DNA from: Synechococcus sp. RCC307
GTDB taxonomy: Bacteria; Cyanobacteriota; Cyanobacteriia; PCC-6307; Cyanobiaceae
Length of the DNA stretch: 64,000 bases
Assembly: GCA_000063525.1 (NCBI GenBank)
Contig: CT978603.1
Span: forward strand, 1,297,105 to 1,361,104
Direction of reading: 5' to 3'
The notes under the pieces are model-generated. The model made no database searches and was not told the origin of the DNA. It worked only from the letters and a program-made list of their open reading frames with translations. Positions 9,762-18,660 of the stretch are shown here, piece after piece (position 1 is the stretch's first letter; each line of letters begins with the position of its first letter). Both the position numbers and the translations under genes were made by a program.

Positions 9762-9914
9762 GCCCAAAGCAATTAGCCCGTGCTTGGCGACAAAATCCGG
9801 CGCAATTAGCACTGTCATTGGTGGTTGTGGGCGACCATCCACGGGGGTAACAACCCCGCACCTTGGGGGCCGCCAGCACGCAGGCCCCCAAAACATTTCC
9901 GTTGCCAGCCCCCC

Positions 9915-10055
9915 ATGCTCGCTGCCGTGATCGCGATGGCTTTAGCGCTGGCCGGCTGCCAGGCCCTACAAACGGGCGTGCCTCAAATGGAACCGCCCAA
10001 TGCAGAGCAGGTGGAGCAAGAGCAGCGCAAGCTGGAGGTGTTAACGGAACCCTGA
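9915..10055 (+). CDS. Small lipoprotein, 46 aa
   Basis: A short signal sequence (MLAAVIAMALALAGC) ends in a lipobox LAGC, followed by about 30 polar residues rich in Glu and Gln (NAEQVEQEQRKLEVL). The frame is open to 9825 upstream, but the ATG at 9915 starts directly with the signal peptide. A terminator-like hairpin follows. Membrane anchoring by an N-terminal lipid is inferred from the lipobox; function unknown. Confidence 0.65.
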   Translation: MLAAVIAMALALAGCQALQTGVPQMEPPNAEQVEQEQRKLEVLTEP

Positions 10056-10071
10056 ACCCCGCAACAAGCAG

Positions 10072-10101
10072 AAAGCCGCCCCTCAAGGGAGGAGCGGCTT
10101 T
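10072..10101 (+). terminator. Hairpin after the 46-aa lipoprotein gene
   Basis: AAAGCCGCCCCTC and GAGGAGCGGCTTT form a 13-base stem with one mismatch and an AAGG loop, 16 bases after the stop. The T-tract is only TTT, so termination strength is uncertain. Confidence 0.6.
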
Positions 10102-10520
10102 CGTGATGGCTGATTGGGCAGCGTCTGGTCAAAGGCGAACCTGGGGCCAAGGGTCCAGGTGTATCGGGCGGACTCCTATAGGGCACCTCAACGATGCAGA
10201 GGAGTGGCGCTGAATCGACGTCCAGTCGGTGGTCAACTCAGCTCCTCGCCCACGCTTTGTGGAGACTGTTGGAGCAGGCGCCTCGCTCAGAGTGCTGCGG
10301 TTGATGTCTCAGGTGGCGTGTCGTCCATTGGGCGCCTCCGTGTTCGATGCCCATACTTTTGCCCTGCCGGTGGTCAAAGGCAATGCGCCTTAATGCCGAT
10401 GGACTTAGCCGCCGGCCTTGATCAGATTGGGGTGCCGTTTGCTTAGCGGCAGGGACAGCAGTCCGCCCAGCAAGCGACTGGCATAGCGTTGGCTCCATCG
10501 CAAAAAGAAAGCGAGGGCGG
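10102..10520. other. 419-base gap without a convincing gene
   Basis: Frames are open here on both strands (for example 10114-10446 + and 10238-10639 -), but their products are Arg/Cys/Ser-rich with no signal peptide, domain or good ribosome-binding site. I see no tRNA fold or recognised small-RNA motif. It may hold an untranslated leader or a small RNA. Confidence 0.4.
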
Positions 10521-10898
10521 ATGAGCAAGGCGATGAATCGAGCGGCACAAATCGCCCTTGCCTGCGGCCTGATCGTGGCTGCCATCGCCGGTTTCAAGGG
10601 CTGCCAGCAGACAACAAGGCTGAATCGTCCGGTGGCCACTGAAGGAATTCCAGAGGGTCACGACTACCTGATGCGCACCGAAACGGGCAGCGACTTTTAC
10701 ACCAAGCTCAAAAGCACCAACTACGCAGTGCGCGAGATCTCAGCGCATCGCATTGATGCCACAGGCAGAGCCTCCAGCGATTTGAACTTCAATCTGGATT
10801 GCTACGGCAATCAAGTGGCCATCGGTCAATTGGGCAGTGGCTGGGTGCCCATCCAGCCCGGCAGCGTTGGTGAAGCCATGGCCAAGCGCTATTGCTGA
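10521..10898 (+). CDS. Secreted or membrane-anchored hypothetical protein, 125 aa
   Basis: An N-terminal hydrophobic helix (IALACGLIVAAIAGFKGC) is followed by a soluble domain with two further cysteines (LDCYGNQ and the terminal YC). AGGGCGG precedes the ATG at 10521; an in-frame ATG at 10533 is an alternative. The C-terminal part (CYGNQVAIGQLGSGWVPIQPGS) reads like a conserved extracytoplasmic module, but I cannot name it. It converges on the 10902-11693 gene with three bases between stops. Confidence 0.65.
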   Translation: MSKAMNRAAQIALACGLIVAAIAGFKGCQQTTRLNRPVATEGIPEGHDYLMRTETGSDFYTKLKSTNYAVREISAHRIDATGRASSDLNFNLDCYGNQVAIGQLGSGWVPIQPGSVGEAMAKRYC

Positions 10899-10901
10899 GG
10901 A

Positions 10902-11693
10902 TCAGCCCACCTGAATCAATTGCTCCTCAAGGAGCTGGTTGAAATGCAGAAGTTGCTCATCGCTGAGCTGCTGACGGCTGGCTTTCCCAAACTGCTCTTC
11001 CAGCAGTTGGCGGCCTTGGGCTGCACCCCATTGCAACTGCCCCAGCAGCTCATCACTGCAGCGCAGCAAATCGGGCCGGCGCAGGGGCACCGGCGCTGAA
11101 CCTGGTGCGCAGCCGGGCTCGAGGCAACGCAAGGCCTTGAGATAGGCCACCACATCGGCGTAATTCACCAGCCGGGTGCGGCTGGGATGGCCAAAAGCCC
11201 GCTGCAGGAATTCACCCTCCTGCTCGCGCTGCCAGCCCAAGCGCTGCAGCTCCATCTCCACAGCCGTGAGCTCTTCGCTCCAATCGTCGGGCTCCGCCGG
11301 TGGCTCATGGACTGGCTCTGGGATCACCGGCAGCTCAGCTGCTACTGAGGCAGGTGCGGCTTGCTGCGAAGAGGGCGGCGGCTCAGGAGAAGGCTGAAGC
11401 TCGAGCTGAGGCTGAGGCGGCGGCGAGGGGGGAGCACTTGCTGGCGCTGGGGCGGCAACTGGTGCAGGAGCTGGTGCGGGAACCGGAGCCGGGTTGCGAA
11501 CTGGTGGCTGCGGCAACGCCTGGGCCAGGCGCTGCCGCGCACGGTCTTCGGCGATTTCAGCGGTGCTGCCTTCCCCCAAAGCCGACTGCAGCGCAGCCCC
11601 CTGACCGGCAGTGATGCGCACGATCACCCGCTGCGCATCGGCGTGGAGAAGCTCCACCAAACCGGGGGCAACAGAGGTGGCGTCTCGGCCCAT
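10902..11693 (-). CDS. Hypothetical protein with a long Pro/Ala linker
   Basis: 263 residues in three parts: an N-terminal folded segment (about 1-65, with a short repeat-like VIVRITAGQGAALQSALG), a low-complexity Pro/Ala/Gln/Ser linker (about 65-135) and a helical C-terminal domain (about 140-263) rich in Leu, Glu and Gln. No signal peptide or catalytic motif is visible. The linker suggests a scaffold or adaptor with two separate domains. ATG at 11693 is preferred to the adjoining TTG. Divergent from the TerC gene, sharing a 49-base intergenic region. Confidence 0.7.
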   Translation of the reverse strand: MGRDATSVAPGLVELLHADAQRVIVRITAGQGAALQSALGEGSTAEIAEDRARQRLAQALPQPPVRNPAPVPAPAPAPVAAPAPASAPPSPPPQPQLELQPSPEPPPSSQQAAPASVAAELPVIPEPVHEPPAEPDDWSEELTAVEMELQRLGWQREQEGEFLQRAFGHPSRTRLVNYADVVAYLKALRCLEPGCAPGSAPVPLRRPDLLRCSDELLGQLQWGAAQGRQLLEEQFGKASRQQLSDEQLLHFNQLLEEQLIQVG

Positions 11694-11742
11694 CAAGGCG
11701 ATCTCAACCGGTGCTTTCTAGGCTGCCGGCACGACTGGTGCC

Positions 11743-12480
11743 ATGGAAGCGTCCACTAGCTCAGCCCTCACGCCCCTGCTGCATGCGGCCGACGCATGGC
11801 AGGAAGTGGCCCTGCTCCTGCCAGTGCTGATCGGGCTTGAGATCGTTCTCTCCGCCGACAACGCCATTGCTTTGGCGGCAATCGCCCGCAAACAAACGGA
11901 TCCAGCGGCCCAACAGCGGGCCTTGAACCTGGGGCTGGTCTTTGCCTTGCTGTTTCGGGTGGTGTTGATCCTGGCGGCGCAGTGGGTGCTGAACTTCCGT
12001 CCGTTGATGGGTGCCGGTGCGGTGTATCTGCTCTGGCTCTGCTTGAGCCACTTTTTTTTGCAGTCCGCCAACGACGATGACGCCGCATCGGACGAGTCTC
12101 CAGGACCAGCAGAAGCAGCCGCGAAATCCTTAGCGGCAACAGCGTTCACCATCGCGCTGACCGACTTGGCGTTTTCCCTCGACAGCGTGGCGGCGGCGGT
12201 TGCCGTGAGCGACCGGATCGGCCTGGTGATCACCGGCGGCGTGGTGGGGGTCGTGGCGTTGCGCTTGAGCTCTGGACTGTTCATCCGCCTGCTGCAGCGC
12301 TACCAGCGCTTGGAGGCAGCGGGATATCTGGCCGTTGGCCTGGTGGGCATCCAACTCAGTGTTCGGGTGTTCCGCCCCGATCTCGAGTTGCCGGAATGGG
12401 GCTTACTGGTGCTAGTGGGTCTGCTCTTTTTGTGGGGATTTTCAGCCCAACATCCGGAGGCCGAAGAGGTTCAGCCATGA
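11743..12480 (+). CDS. TerC-family integral membrane protein
   Basis: 245 residues with about seven hydrophobic helices. The family hallmarks are the acidic sites LEIVLSADNAIALA at about 32-45 and ALTDLAFSLDSVAAA at about 138-152, which resemble metal-binding helices in TerC proteins. TerC proteins are linked to metal export or handling and, in cyanobacteria and chloroplasts, to membrane protein insertion. A hydrophilic acidic loop (ANDDDAASDESPGPAEA) separates the two halves. It overlaps the DUF6464 gene by four bases (ATGA). Confidence 0.88.
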   Translation: MEASTSSALTPLLHAADAWQEVALLLPVLIGLEIVLSADNAIALAAIARKQTDPAAQQRALNLGLVFALLFRVVLILAAQWVLNFRPLMGAGAVYLLWLCLSHFFLQSANDDDAASDESPGPAEAAAKSLAATAFTIALTDLAFSLDSVAAAVAVSDRIGLVITGGVVGVVALRLSSGLFIRLLQRYQRLEAAGYLAVGLVGIQLSVRVFRPDLELPEWGLLVLVGLLFLWGFSAQHPEAEEVQP

Positions 12481-12821
12481 GCATGGCCGTTGAACTGCGC
12501 CAGGCCGGAAGTGAGCAGGTGCTGCACCGTTTGATGCTGGAAGACGTGCCTCAGCCGGGCCGCTGGCTGGAGGTGGAGGGCCTGAGCTACCTGGTGCTGC
12601 AACGGCGACATCGCTACCGCCTCAGGGGCGGCCGCTACCAACTCAGCGGGGTCGCCTTGATGGTGAAAGCCCAAAAGCAACCCGCCGATTCCCGCTGGTG
12701 GAACGATCGCTGGGTGATTGGCGATCCCAGCTGCCGCTTCAATGCCCGCAGCCCCCTGTTGCGTTGCGCCGTGCTGCCAGAAGGCCCCTGCGAGCGCTGC
12801 AGCCACTACAGCCTCAGCTGA
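12477..12821 (+). CDS. DUF6464 family protein
   Basis: 114 residues. An N-terminal beta-rich module (YLVLQRRHRYRLRGGRYQL) is followed by the C-terminal signature DPSCRFNARSPLLRCAV and GPCERCSHY, in which four cysteines could bind a metal. This pattern is what I associate with DUF6464, a cyanobacterial family of unknown role. The ATG overlaps the TerC stop, and the gene end overlaps fmt on the other strand by eight bases. Coupling to TerC suggests a shared membrane or metal-related role, which is inference. Confidence 0.75.
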   Translation: MSMAVELRQAGSEQVLHRLMLEDVPQPGRWLEVEGLSYLVLQRRHRYRLRGGRYQLSGVALMVKAQKQPADSRWWNDRWVIGDPSCRFNARSPLLRCAVLPEGPCERCSHYSLS

Positions 12822-13806
12822 GCTGCTGAATCAACGAATCTCCGCTGCTGGCTGCTTTGCCTTCCAGTTGCGCCTGCCGCAGCAGGATCGGACAGCCACT
12901 GGTGGCCAGGACCAGGCCCACACCGCGCACCGCCTCGAGGATGGAACCCGGTTCCGCTGACGGCCACTGGCGCTGACTCAAGGCCGCTGCTTGCGGGCTC
13001 AACTGATCGGCCAAGCGGGCCACCAACGGCTCGGTTGCCAGCAGCTTCAAACGTTTGCCGCGCCAGCTGCAGTGGGCACCAGGAAACAGCCCCATCACCT
13101 TGCGGTGGATCGCCAAGGCGCGCTCACTCCAATCAATGCGGTAGTCGTCTTTGCTGAGCAGGCGAGCCAAGCTGACGCCCTCGTCGCTTTGGGGGGTCAC
13201 CGCCAACCGGCTGAGGCGCTCAGCTTCTGGGCCAGGACCTGCCGCCTCAATCCTTGGCAAAGCCTCCACAAACAATTCCGCGGTGAGATGGCTCAGTCGC
13301 TCGGCCAATCCCGCTGCGTTCTCCAGCAGCTGGACATCGAGGGCACGCTCAAGCAGCACCGGGCCGGTATCCAAGCCAGGCTCCATGGCCATGATGCCGA
13401 CACCGGTTTGAGCATCACCCTCCATCAGGCACCACTGAATCGGCCCCGCTCCACGCCAGCGCGGCAACAACGAGCCGTGGCCGTTCCAACAGCCCAAGGG
13501 GGGTTGTTGCAACACTTCCGGCGGCAGCAACTGACCAAACGCCACAACAACCGAGAGATCAGCCTGCAAAGCCGCCAACTGCTCCTGGGTCTCAGGTTCA
13601 CGGCGAATGCGCTGAGGCGTCAGCACCGGAACATCACCGAGAAGGTCCAAGGCACGCGCCTTCACCGGAGACGGCATTAATGAGCTGCCGCGACCGCGCC
13701 GGCGATCGGGTTGGGTAACCACACCAACGATCTGATGGCCCGCCCCATGCAGGGCTTCCAGGGTGGGCACGGCATAGGCCGGCGTTCCCCAGAACAGAAC
13801 CCGCAC
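12814..13806 (-). CDS. fmt: Methionyl-tRNA formyltransferase
   Basis: Formylates initiator Met-tRNA with 10-formyl-THF. 330 residues. The N-terminal formyltransferase domain has FWGTPAYAVPTLEAL and the catalytic segment WNGHGSLLPRWRGAGPIQW, with Asn and His of the NxHxS motif plus the later Asp in GLDTGPVLL. The C-terminal OB-like domain includes KVMGLFPGAH. The start is the GTG at 13806, sharing one base with the tldE stop (TAGTG); the longer frame to 13842 lies inside tldE. Confidence 0.95.
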   Translation of the reverse strand: MRVLFWGTPAYAVPTLEALHGAGHQIVGVVTQPDRRRGRGSSLMPSPVKARALDLLGDVPVLTPQRIRREPETQEQLAALQADLSVVVAFGQLLPPEVLQQPPLGCWNGHGSLLPRWRGAGPIQWCLMEGDAQTGVGIMAMEPGLDTGPVLLERALDVQLLENAAGLAERLSHLTAELFVEALPRIEAAGPGPEAERLSRLAVTPQSDEGVSLARLLSKDDYRIDWSERALAIHRKVMGLFPGAHCSWRGKRLKLLATEPLVARLADQLSPQAAALSQRQWPSAEPGSILEAVRGVGLVLATSGCPILLRQAQLEGKAASSGDSLIQQLS

Positions 13807-15158
13807 TAGGCCTCGCCGGTGATCGCCAAACCCTCCACCCACACATGGGGGCAGAGCCCATCAGGCGTCACCTGGGCTTCACCTTCAAAGGCCAACAGTG
13901 ACTTCAGCACCTGACGAATATCGCCAGCGACGGTGGCGGCTTCAATCGAGCGGCGTTCACCACCTTTGACGAGCCAACCATCAAAGGGCAGAGAGAAGGC
14001 TCCCTGGCTGGCTTTGACACCGGCGTGGAGAGCCGAGAGGGAATCAATCCACACCACACCATCGGCCTGGAAGCGGTTCAACGAGGCATCACCACAGCCA
14101 GCGCCAGGTGTGGCGCCGATTTCAAACCAATCCGGACTCACCGAGACCTTGGCACCCATGCCGGCATGGCCGGTCGAGGCCACGCCGAACTGGCGTGCCG
14201 TTCCTTCGCTGTGCAGAAATTGACGCAGGACACCGCCCTCAATCAGGGGCAGACGAGCCGTTGGGGTGCCTTCACCATCAAACGCCGAAGCGCCCAAATT
14301 GGCCGGATGACGGGCGTCATCCCAGAGGCTGAAGAAGGGCACCGCCACCGATTCACCGAGGGACTCGCGCTTGGAGAGGCTGAGGCCATCGAGAACCGAT
14401 CGGGCGTTGAACAGATTGCTGAAGGCCCCCATCAAATCGAGAAACGCCTCTGGACTGAACACGCAGGTGTACGTGCCCGTGTCGATCGGGGCGTAATCAA
14501 GATGGGAAATGGTCAGCTCAGCGGCCTCGTCGATGCAGCCCTGAACGTCAAGTTCATCGGTGCCATGGCCGAGGCGAACGGCTCCTGCGCTGCGTGGTTT
14601 GCGGCCGGCTTCCTCAGCGCGGGCATAGAGGTAAAGACTGGCGGAGCTGCGCTCCTCATGGCGGCGAGCGCCGAGGCTGTTGAGGTAGACCCGTTCACCC
14701 CGCCGTTGGGATAAGCCGTTGTAAGGAACGGTGCCGATGCTGGGATGGCAATCCAACAGCCGCTGCTCAGCCGAGATCAGCGTTTGCACCATCTCCTGGA
14801 TCGGTCGCGTGGCTTGCGGCTCCCGCTTCAGGGGCTCCAGGGATTCAGTAGAGCGAGGCGAGAGATCCGGTGGATCTTGCAGATCACCAAAGGCACTGGC
14901 CTCAGCAGCTCCAGAGAGTGCCTGAGCCAGGCCATCGGCTGAGAGGTCCGAGCAGCTAGTGATACCAACGCGGCCATCGCTGTTCCACACCCGAACGGTG
15001 ACGGCACTGCGTTGGGCACCCTTGAGTTGATGGGCTTTGCCGCGGTCAACCTGCACGGACAAATCCGTGCTGCAACTCGCTCCCATATCCCAACGGCTCA
15101 GTCCATGGTTTTGCGCCAAGGCACTGAGCTGATCGTGCAGTAGATCGGAGTTCAACAT
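13806..15158 (-). CDS. tldE: TldE/PmbA, partner of the TldD metalloprotease
   Basis: 450 residues of the PmbA/TldD superfamily without the HExxxH site, as expected for the non-catalytic subunit. Conserved features include DGEGTPTARLPLIEGGVLRQFLHS-type C-terminal beta segments and STGHAGMGAKVSVSPDW. In other bacteria the TldD/TldE heterodimer digests unfolded peptides and processes modified peptides such as microcin B17. Its ATG shares a base with the tldD stop (TGATG) and its stop shares a base with the fmt GTG, giving a tightly coupled three-gene unit. Confidence 0.92.
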   Translation of the reverse strand: MLNSDLLHDQLSALAQNHGLSRWDMGASCSTDLSVQVDRGKAHQLKGAQRSAVTVRVWNSDGRVGITSCSDLSADGLAQALSGAAEASAFGDLQDPPDLSPRSTESLEPLKREPQATRPIQEMVQTLISAEQRLLDCHPSIGTVPYNGLSQRRGERVYLNSLGARRHEERSSASLYLYARAEEAGRKPRSAGAVRLGHGTDELDVQGCIDEAAELTISHLDYAPIDTGTYTCVFSPEAFLDLMGAFSNLFNARSVLDGLSLSKRESLGESVAVPFFSLWDDARHPANLGASAFDGEGTPTARLPLIEGGVLRQFLHSEGTARQFGVASTGHAGMGAKVSVSPDWFEIGATPGAGCGDASLNRFQADGVVWIDSLSALHAGVKASQGAFSLPFDGWLVKGGERRSIEAATVAGDIRQVLKSLLAFEGEAQVTPDGLCPHVWVEGLAITGEA

Positions 15159-16576
15159 CAGCGTCCCCCCACCGTGATCGAGTCGACTTTGACGTGGGGC
15201 TGACCAACGGTGACGTAAACGCTGCCGCTAACCGAGCCGCAGAAGCCAGCGGCCAAGTCGAGATCATTGGCGCACATGGAGATGCGTGGCATCACCGTTT
15301 CGGCATCACCGATCAAGGTGGCGCCCTTCACCGGCTTGCCAAGTTCGCCGTTTTCAATCAGATACCCCTCCTCAACCGAGAAGTTGAACTGACCGGTGGG
15401 ACCAACACTGCCACCGCCCATCACCTTGCAGTAGAGACCGTTATCGATCGAACCGATCAATTCAGCCGGGCTATGGGGGCCAGCTGCGATGAAGGTGTTC
15501 CGCATCCGACTGGCAGCAGAGAAGGCATAGCTCTGGCGCCGGCCGCTGCCGGTGCGGGGCTGACCAGTGCGCCACTCACCAGCGCGATCGGAGAGGAAAG
15601 CCTTGAGCACACCGTTCTCGATCAAGGTGGTGCGCTGGGGTTCTAAGCCCTCGTCATCCATGGCGATGCTGCCGAAATGACGGTTGGACAGGCCTTCATC
15701 AATCGCTGTCACCGCTTCATGGGCGATGGGCTCGCCGATCCGTCCAGCGAAGGGGCTGGTGCCGCGCTCCAGCTGGGTGGTTTCCAGCAAATGGCCGCAG
15801 GCTTCATGGAAGATCACGCCACCAAATTTGTTGGCGAGCACCACGGGGTAGGTGCCGGCATCGACGTAATCGGCGTAGAGCATCGTTCCGGTGCTGGCAG
15901 CGATGTCGCGGGCGGTGCTATCGGCATCCCAAACCAGCAAATCGTCGGGATGGTCGGTGCTGCCAAACCGACGAGCGACACTGGCGCGGTGCTCGCCATC
16001 GGCAGCCAGCACACTCAGGCCCAGGGTTTGGTGCAGGCGTAAGTCGCGGGCGAAGGTGCCATCACTGGCGGCCACCATGACCTCCTGCCAATCGCGGGAG
16101 TAGCTGCCGCGGCGCGCCTGCAGATGTTGGGCGTGCTGCTCAAGCCTGGCGGTGCCTTCCAGCAAGCGCTCAGCGATCACCGACACACCAGGGGATTGAT
16201 CCAACCAGCTTTGTTTGCTGGTGCCGTAGTCCTTCAGCTCGGGCAAGCCTTGAAAATCAGCAGCAGCTGCAGCGCCATTGCGCTCTAAGCCCAGCATCCC
16301 CAGGGCCTGATCGAGGGCCTGCAGCAAACCAGCTTCCGAAAGGTCGTTGGTGCTGACAAAGCCATCGCGGTAGCCGTGGTCTTTGCCCCGGAAGACCCGC
16401 ACACCAGCCCCTGAGACAAAGGCGGGCGAGACACTGGTCACCCGCTCCTGCTCGGCCATCACGCCGAGACGATCCCCGCGCTCAAGGAAGACTTCCACCA
16501 GGTCAGCGCCGGCAGCGCGACCAGTTGACAGCAGCAGCTCAAGACGCTGCTGCCAAAACGAATCGAGAAAACTCAC
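15158..16576 (-). CDS. tldD: TldD zinc metalloprotease
   Basis: 472 residues with the zinc-site motif HEACGH at 257-262 (GGVIFHEACGHLLETTQLE). The N-terminal domain is typical (VSGAGVRVFRGKDHGYRDGF) and the C-terminal one contains SDRAGEWRTGQPRTGSGRRQ and GSGSVYVTVGQPHVK-like strands. It starts with GTG at 16576, eight bases after the acsF stop on the same strand. With TldE it should form the active heterodimer; the natural peptide substrates in cyanobacteria are not known from this sequence. Confidence 0.95.
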   Translation of the reverse strand: MSFLDSFWQQRLELLLSTGRAAGADLVEVFLERGDRLGVMAEQERVTSVSPAFVSGAGVRVFRGKDHGYRDGFVSTNDLSEAGLLQALDQALGMLGLERNGAAAAADFQGLPELKDYGTSKQSWLDQSPGVSVIAERLLEGTARLEQHAQHLQARRGSYSRDWQEVMVAASDGTFARDLRLHQTLGLSVLAADGEHRASVARRFGSTDHPDDLLVWDADSTARDIAASTGTMLYADYVDAGTYPVVLANKFGGVIFHEACGHLLETTQLERGTSPFAGRIGEPIAHEAVTAIDEGLSNRHFGSIAMDDEGLEPQRTTLIENGVLKAFLSDRAGEWRTGQPRTGSGRRQSYAFSAASRMRNTFIAAGPHSPAELIGSIDNGLYCKVMGGGSVGPTGQFNFSVEEGYLIENGELGKPVKGATLIGDAETVMPRISMCANDLDLAAGFCGSVSGSVYVTVGQPHVKVDSITVGGR

Positions 16577-16584
16577 CAGCAGCC

Positions 16585-17667
16585 TCAGCGAATCGCGGGC
16601 TGGTAGTTCTCACTGCGAATCGGGGCAGCGAAGAACAACTTGGCCATCTCAAGAGCGTTCGCGCCCCAGAAGGGCAGCTTGCGCAGCAGCCTCACGGGCG
16701 CCGAAGCGCCACTGGCATCGGCTTGGGAGAGGGCGTTGTTGTTGCCAACAATCCGCTCAAGGCGCTCATAGAACTTGGGATGATCCACGTTGAGCACCAC
16801 CGGGAACACCCGGGCGGAGGTTTCGTTGGTTTTGGCGATGACGTACTTGTCGTACTCGCGGGCATCAAGGCCGAGCGCCTCGTAGAACTCCTTGCGGGCC
16901 ACATCACGCACATACATGGTGGCGAACACGGCCAACAGGAAGAAGCGGCACCAGAGGCGAGCCTGCAGCCCCCGCACCGAACTGGGCTGGGCCTTCATCA
17001 GGGCATCAAAGAAATCGCCGTGGCGGTTTTCGTCCTGACACCAGTTCTCGAAGAAGTTGAAGATCGGGAAGATCTTGCTGTCGGGGTTCTGCTCGAGGTG
17101 GCGGTAGATCGCGATGTAGCGCCAGTAGCCGATCTTTTCAGAGAGGTAGGTGGCGTAGAAGATGAACTTCGGCTTGAAGAAGGTGTAGGCCTTGTTCGCC
17201 GTCAGGAAGCCGAGGTCGAGCTGCACACCAAAGTCGCCCATGGCTTTGTTGAGGAAGCCGGCATGACGGGCCTCATCGCGAGCCATGTGGGCGAAGCACT
17301 CAGCCAGAAGCGGATTCTTCTGCTTGATGCGCCGGCTGAGCTCCTTGTAGAGCAGGAATCCTGAAAACTCCGAAGTGCAGCTCTGCTCGAGGAACTCGAC
17401 AAACACGCGGCGCGTCTCTGGATCGAGCTTGTCGGCTGCACCATCGAACGCCTCATTACGGACGAAGTGATGGCGGTTGTAGTCCTTGCGGAACTCCTCG
17501 CAGATCGCTTCCAACTCCTCCTGATTCGGCCGCAAATCCATGGCGGCCATCGCTTCAAAATCAGTCGTGTAGAAGCGCGGCGTCAGGATCGTGTCCTTCA
17601 CCGGATCCTTGATGGCTGGCTCGCCTCCAGAGCGAGAAGCTTCGGCGATCGCGGTGGGGGGAACCAT
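16585..17667 (-). CDS. acsF: Mg-protoporphyrin IX monomethyl ester oxidative cyclase, aerobic
   Basis: Forms ring E of chlorophyll using O2 and a diiron centre. 360 residues of the ferritin-like family, with the two iron-binding helical motifs ARDEARHAG and [10 protein letters not shown] plus the upstream [19 protein letters not shown]. The ATG at 17667 gives the usual N-terminus. It is followed after eight bases by tldD. Oxygen dependence fits an aerobic phototroph. Confidence 0.97.
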   Translation of the reverse strand: MVPPTAIAEASRSGGEPAIKDPVKDTILTPRFYTTDFEAMAAMDLRPNQEELEAICEEFRKDYNRHHFVRNEAFDGAADKLDPETRRVFVEFLEQSCTSEFSGFLLYKELSRRIKQKNPLLAECFAHMARDEARHAGFLNKAMGDFGVQLDLGFLTANKAYTFFKPKFIFYATYLSEKIGYWRYIAIYRHLEQNPDSKIFPIFNFFENWCQDENRHGDFFDALMKAQPSSVRGLQARLWCRFFLLAVFATMYVRDVARKEFYEALGLDAREYDKYVIAKTNETSARVFPVVLNVDHPKFYERLERIVGNNNALSQADASGASAPVRLLRKLPFWGANALEMAKLFFAAPIRSENYQPAIR

Positions 17668-17700
17668 CCTGTCGTCTTGTGCTGACTAGCCAATCACTGT

Positions 17701-17727
17701 AAGGGCCCTATCGCTCAATTGGGCCCT
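17701..17727. repeat. GGGCCC inverted repeat at the end of the DUF2996 gene
   Basis: AGGGCCC (17702-17708) and GGGCCCT (17721-17727) form a 7-base perfect stem around a 12-base loop. The right arm lies in the last codons of the DUF2996 gene and the left arm is 33 bases before acsF. It lacks a T-tract on either strand, so it may be an attenuator or mRNA-stability hairpin between the genes rather than a full terminator. Confidence 0.4.
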
Positions 17728-18158
17728 AACCATTTCTGACCGTTGAGTCTCTGCACAGTTCGGCTCACCAGCAACGCCAGGGTGATGCGCTTTTCATCAA
17801 TCAAAAACGACTCCAACAGGCTTGGTGGAGCTCCCGATTCGGCGATGGCAAAGGTCTTGGGCGCCTGGATGTCGTCTTTGGTGAAACACAGCCAGAAGCG
17901 CCGATCACCAGGCAATTCACCACGAATCTGCCAACAGGTTTCCCCCACCACCGGCATCGCGGCCTGCTCGAGCTCCAGCGCAGGGGCAGGGCCGCCATAG
18001 CTCTCGATCTCTTTTGCCAGCGCTGGCATCAGCAGCTGAGGCACAAATTCCGCGAAGGGCTTGTCCTCCGGCTTGGGCGGCTTGGCCTTCGCCGGAGGCG
18101 CCTTCGCCGCTTGGGGCTGGTCTGTGGGCTTGTCTGGGGTGGCCGCCGAGTCGCTCAA
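17715..18158 (-). CDS. DUF2996 family protein
   Basis: 147 residues: a Pro/Ala/Lys-rich N-terminal tail (about 1-32) and a globular domain with KPFAEFVPQLLMPAL, PVVGETCWQIRGELPGDRRF, and the C-terminal ESFLIDEKRITLALLVSRT and QRLNGQKWL, which I recognise as DUF2996, found in cyanobacteria and plastids. The start is a TTG at 18158. It is upstream of acsF on the same strand, with the GGGCCC hairpin between them; a chlorophyll-related role would be guilt by association only. Confidence 0.85.
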   Translation of the reverse strand: MSDSAATPDKPTDQPQAAKAPPAKAKPPKPEDKPFAEFVPQLLMPALAKEIESYGGPAPALELEQAAMPVVGETCWQIRGELPGDRRFWLCFTKDDIQAPKTFAIAESGAPPSLLESFLIDEKRITLALLVSRTVQRLNGQKWLGPN

Positions 18159-18189
18159 GCGCTGCTGTCAGAGCTGTCCAGCAGGCTAC

Positions 18190-18660
18190 TCACCAGTCAT
18201 CGTCAGCAGCATCAGCCCAGTCATCCACACTCCCGGATGGGGCTGGCTCACTGGCTGAGCGCTGCACAACCCGAAAGGGGACAGCCACCGTGGGTGGTGC
18301 CTCATGGGGTGAGCGCTCTGGTGGCGGCTGGGTTGCAGGCTCGGGCGCATCAAAGGGCGGCTCGGCCTCGCTGGAGTCCAGCGGTTCATCCGGGGCATCC
18401 ACCGCTCGGCGGGTACGACGACGACGCGGTTCCTCCCAGGGTTGCGGCTGGCGGGCCGGAGCTCCAGGGGCACTCAAACCAGCGAGAGCAGCGGCGGCAG
18501 CACCACCACCAGCGGCGATCAACACCCACGTTCCCAACGGAAGTGGCGGACTGGTCCAAACCAACAGACGCAGTCGCGCCGGCACCCGCAGATTCAAAAC
18601 AGCGACTGCCAGCGCAGCCGCCAGGGGAAGCAACAGCGGCAGCAGAAGCCAACGCTTCAT
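18190..18660 (-). CDS. LapA-like two-span membrane protein with disordered tail
   Basis: 156 residues. Two hydrophobic helices (about 3-22 and 35-57) are joined by NLRVPARLRLLVWTSPPLPL, a layout close to the LapA domain (helix, polar NL..V.. loop, helix). After residue 60 the chain is Pro/Glu/Arg-rich and probably disordered, ending DDWADAADDDW. The ATG at 18660 overlaps the ubiX stop (ATGA). LapA proteins act in lipopolysaccharide assembly in proteobacteria; transfer of that role here is inference. Confidence 0.65.
   Translation of the reverse strand: MKRWLLLPLLLPLAAALAVAVLNLRVPARLRLLVWTSPPLPLGTWVLIAAGGGAAAAALAGLSAPGAPARQPQPWEEPRRRRTRRAVDAPDEPLDSSEAEPPFDAPEPATQPPPERSPHEAPPTVAVPFRVVQRSASEPAPSGSVDDWADAADDDW

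Noticed and set aside
10114-10446. 110-codon + frame in the 10.1-10.5 kb gap
   Set aside because: Ser/Cys/Arg-rich, no ribosome-binding site, and a competing frame on the other strand. Not protein-like.
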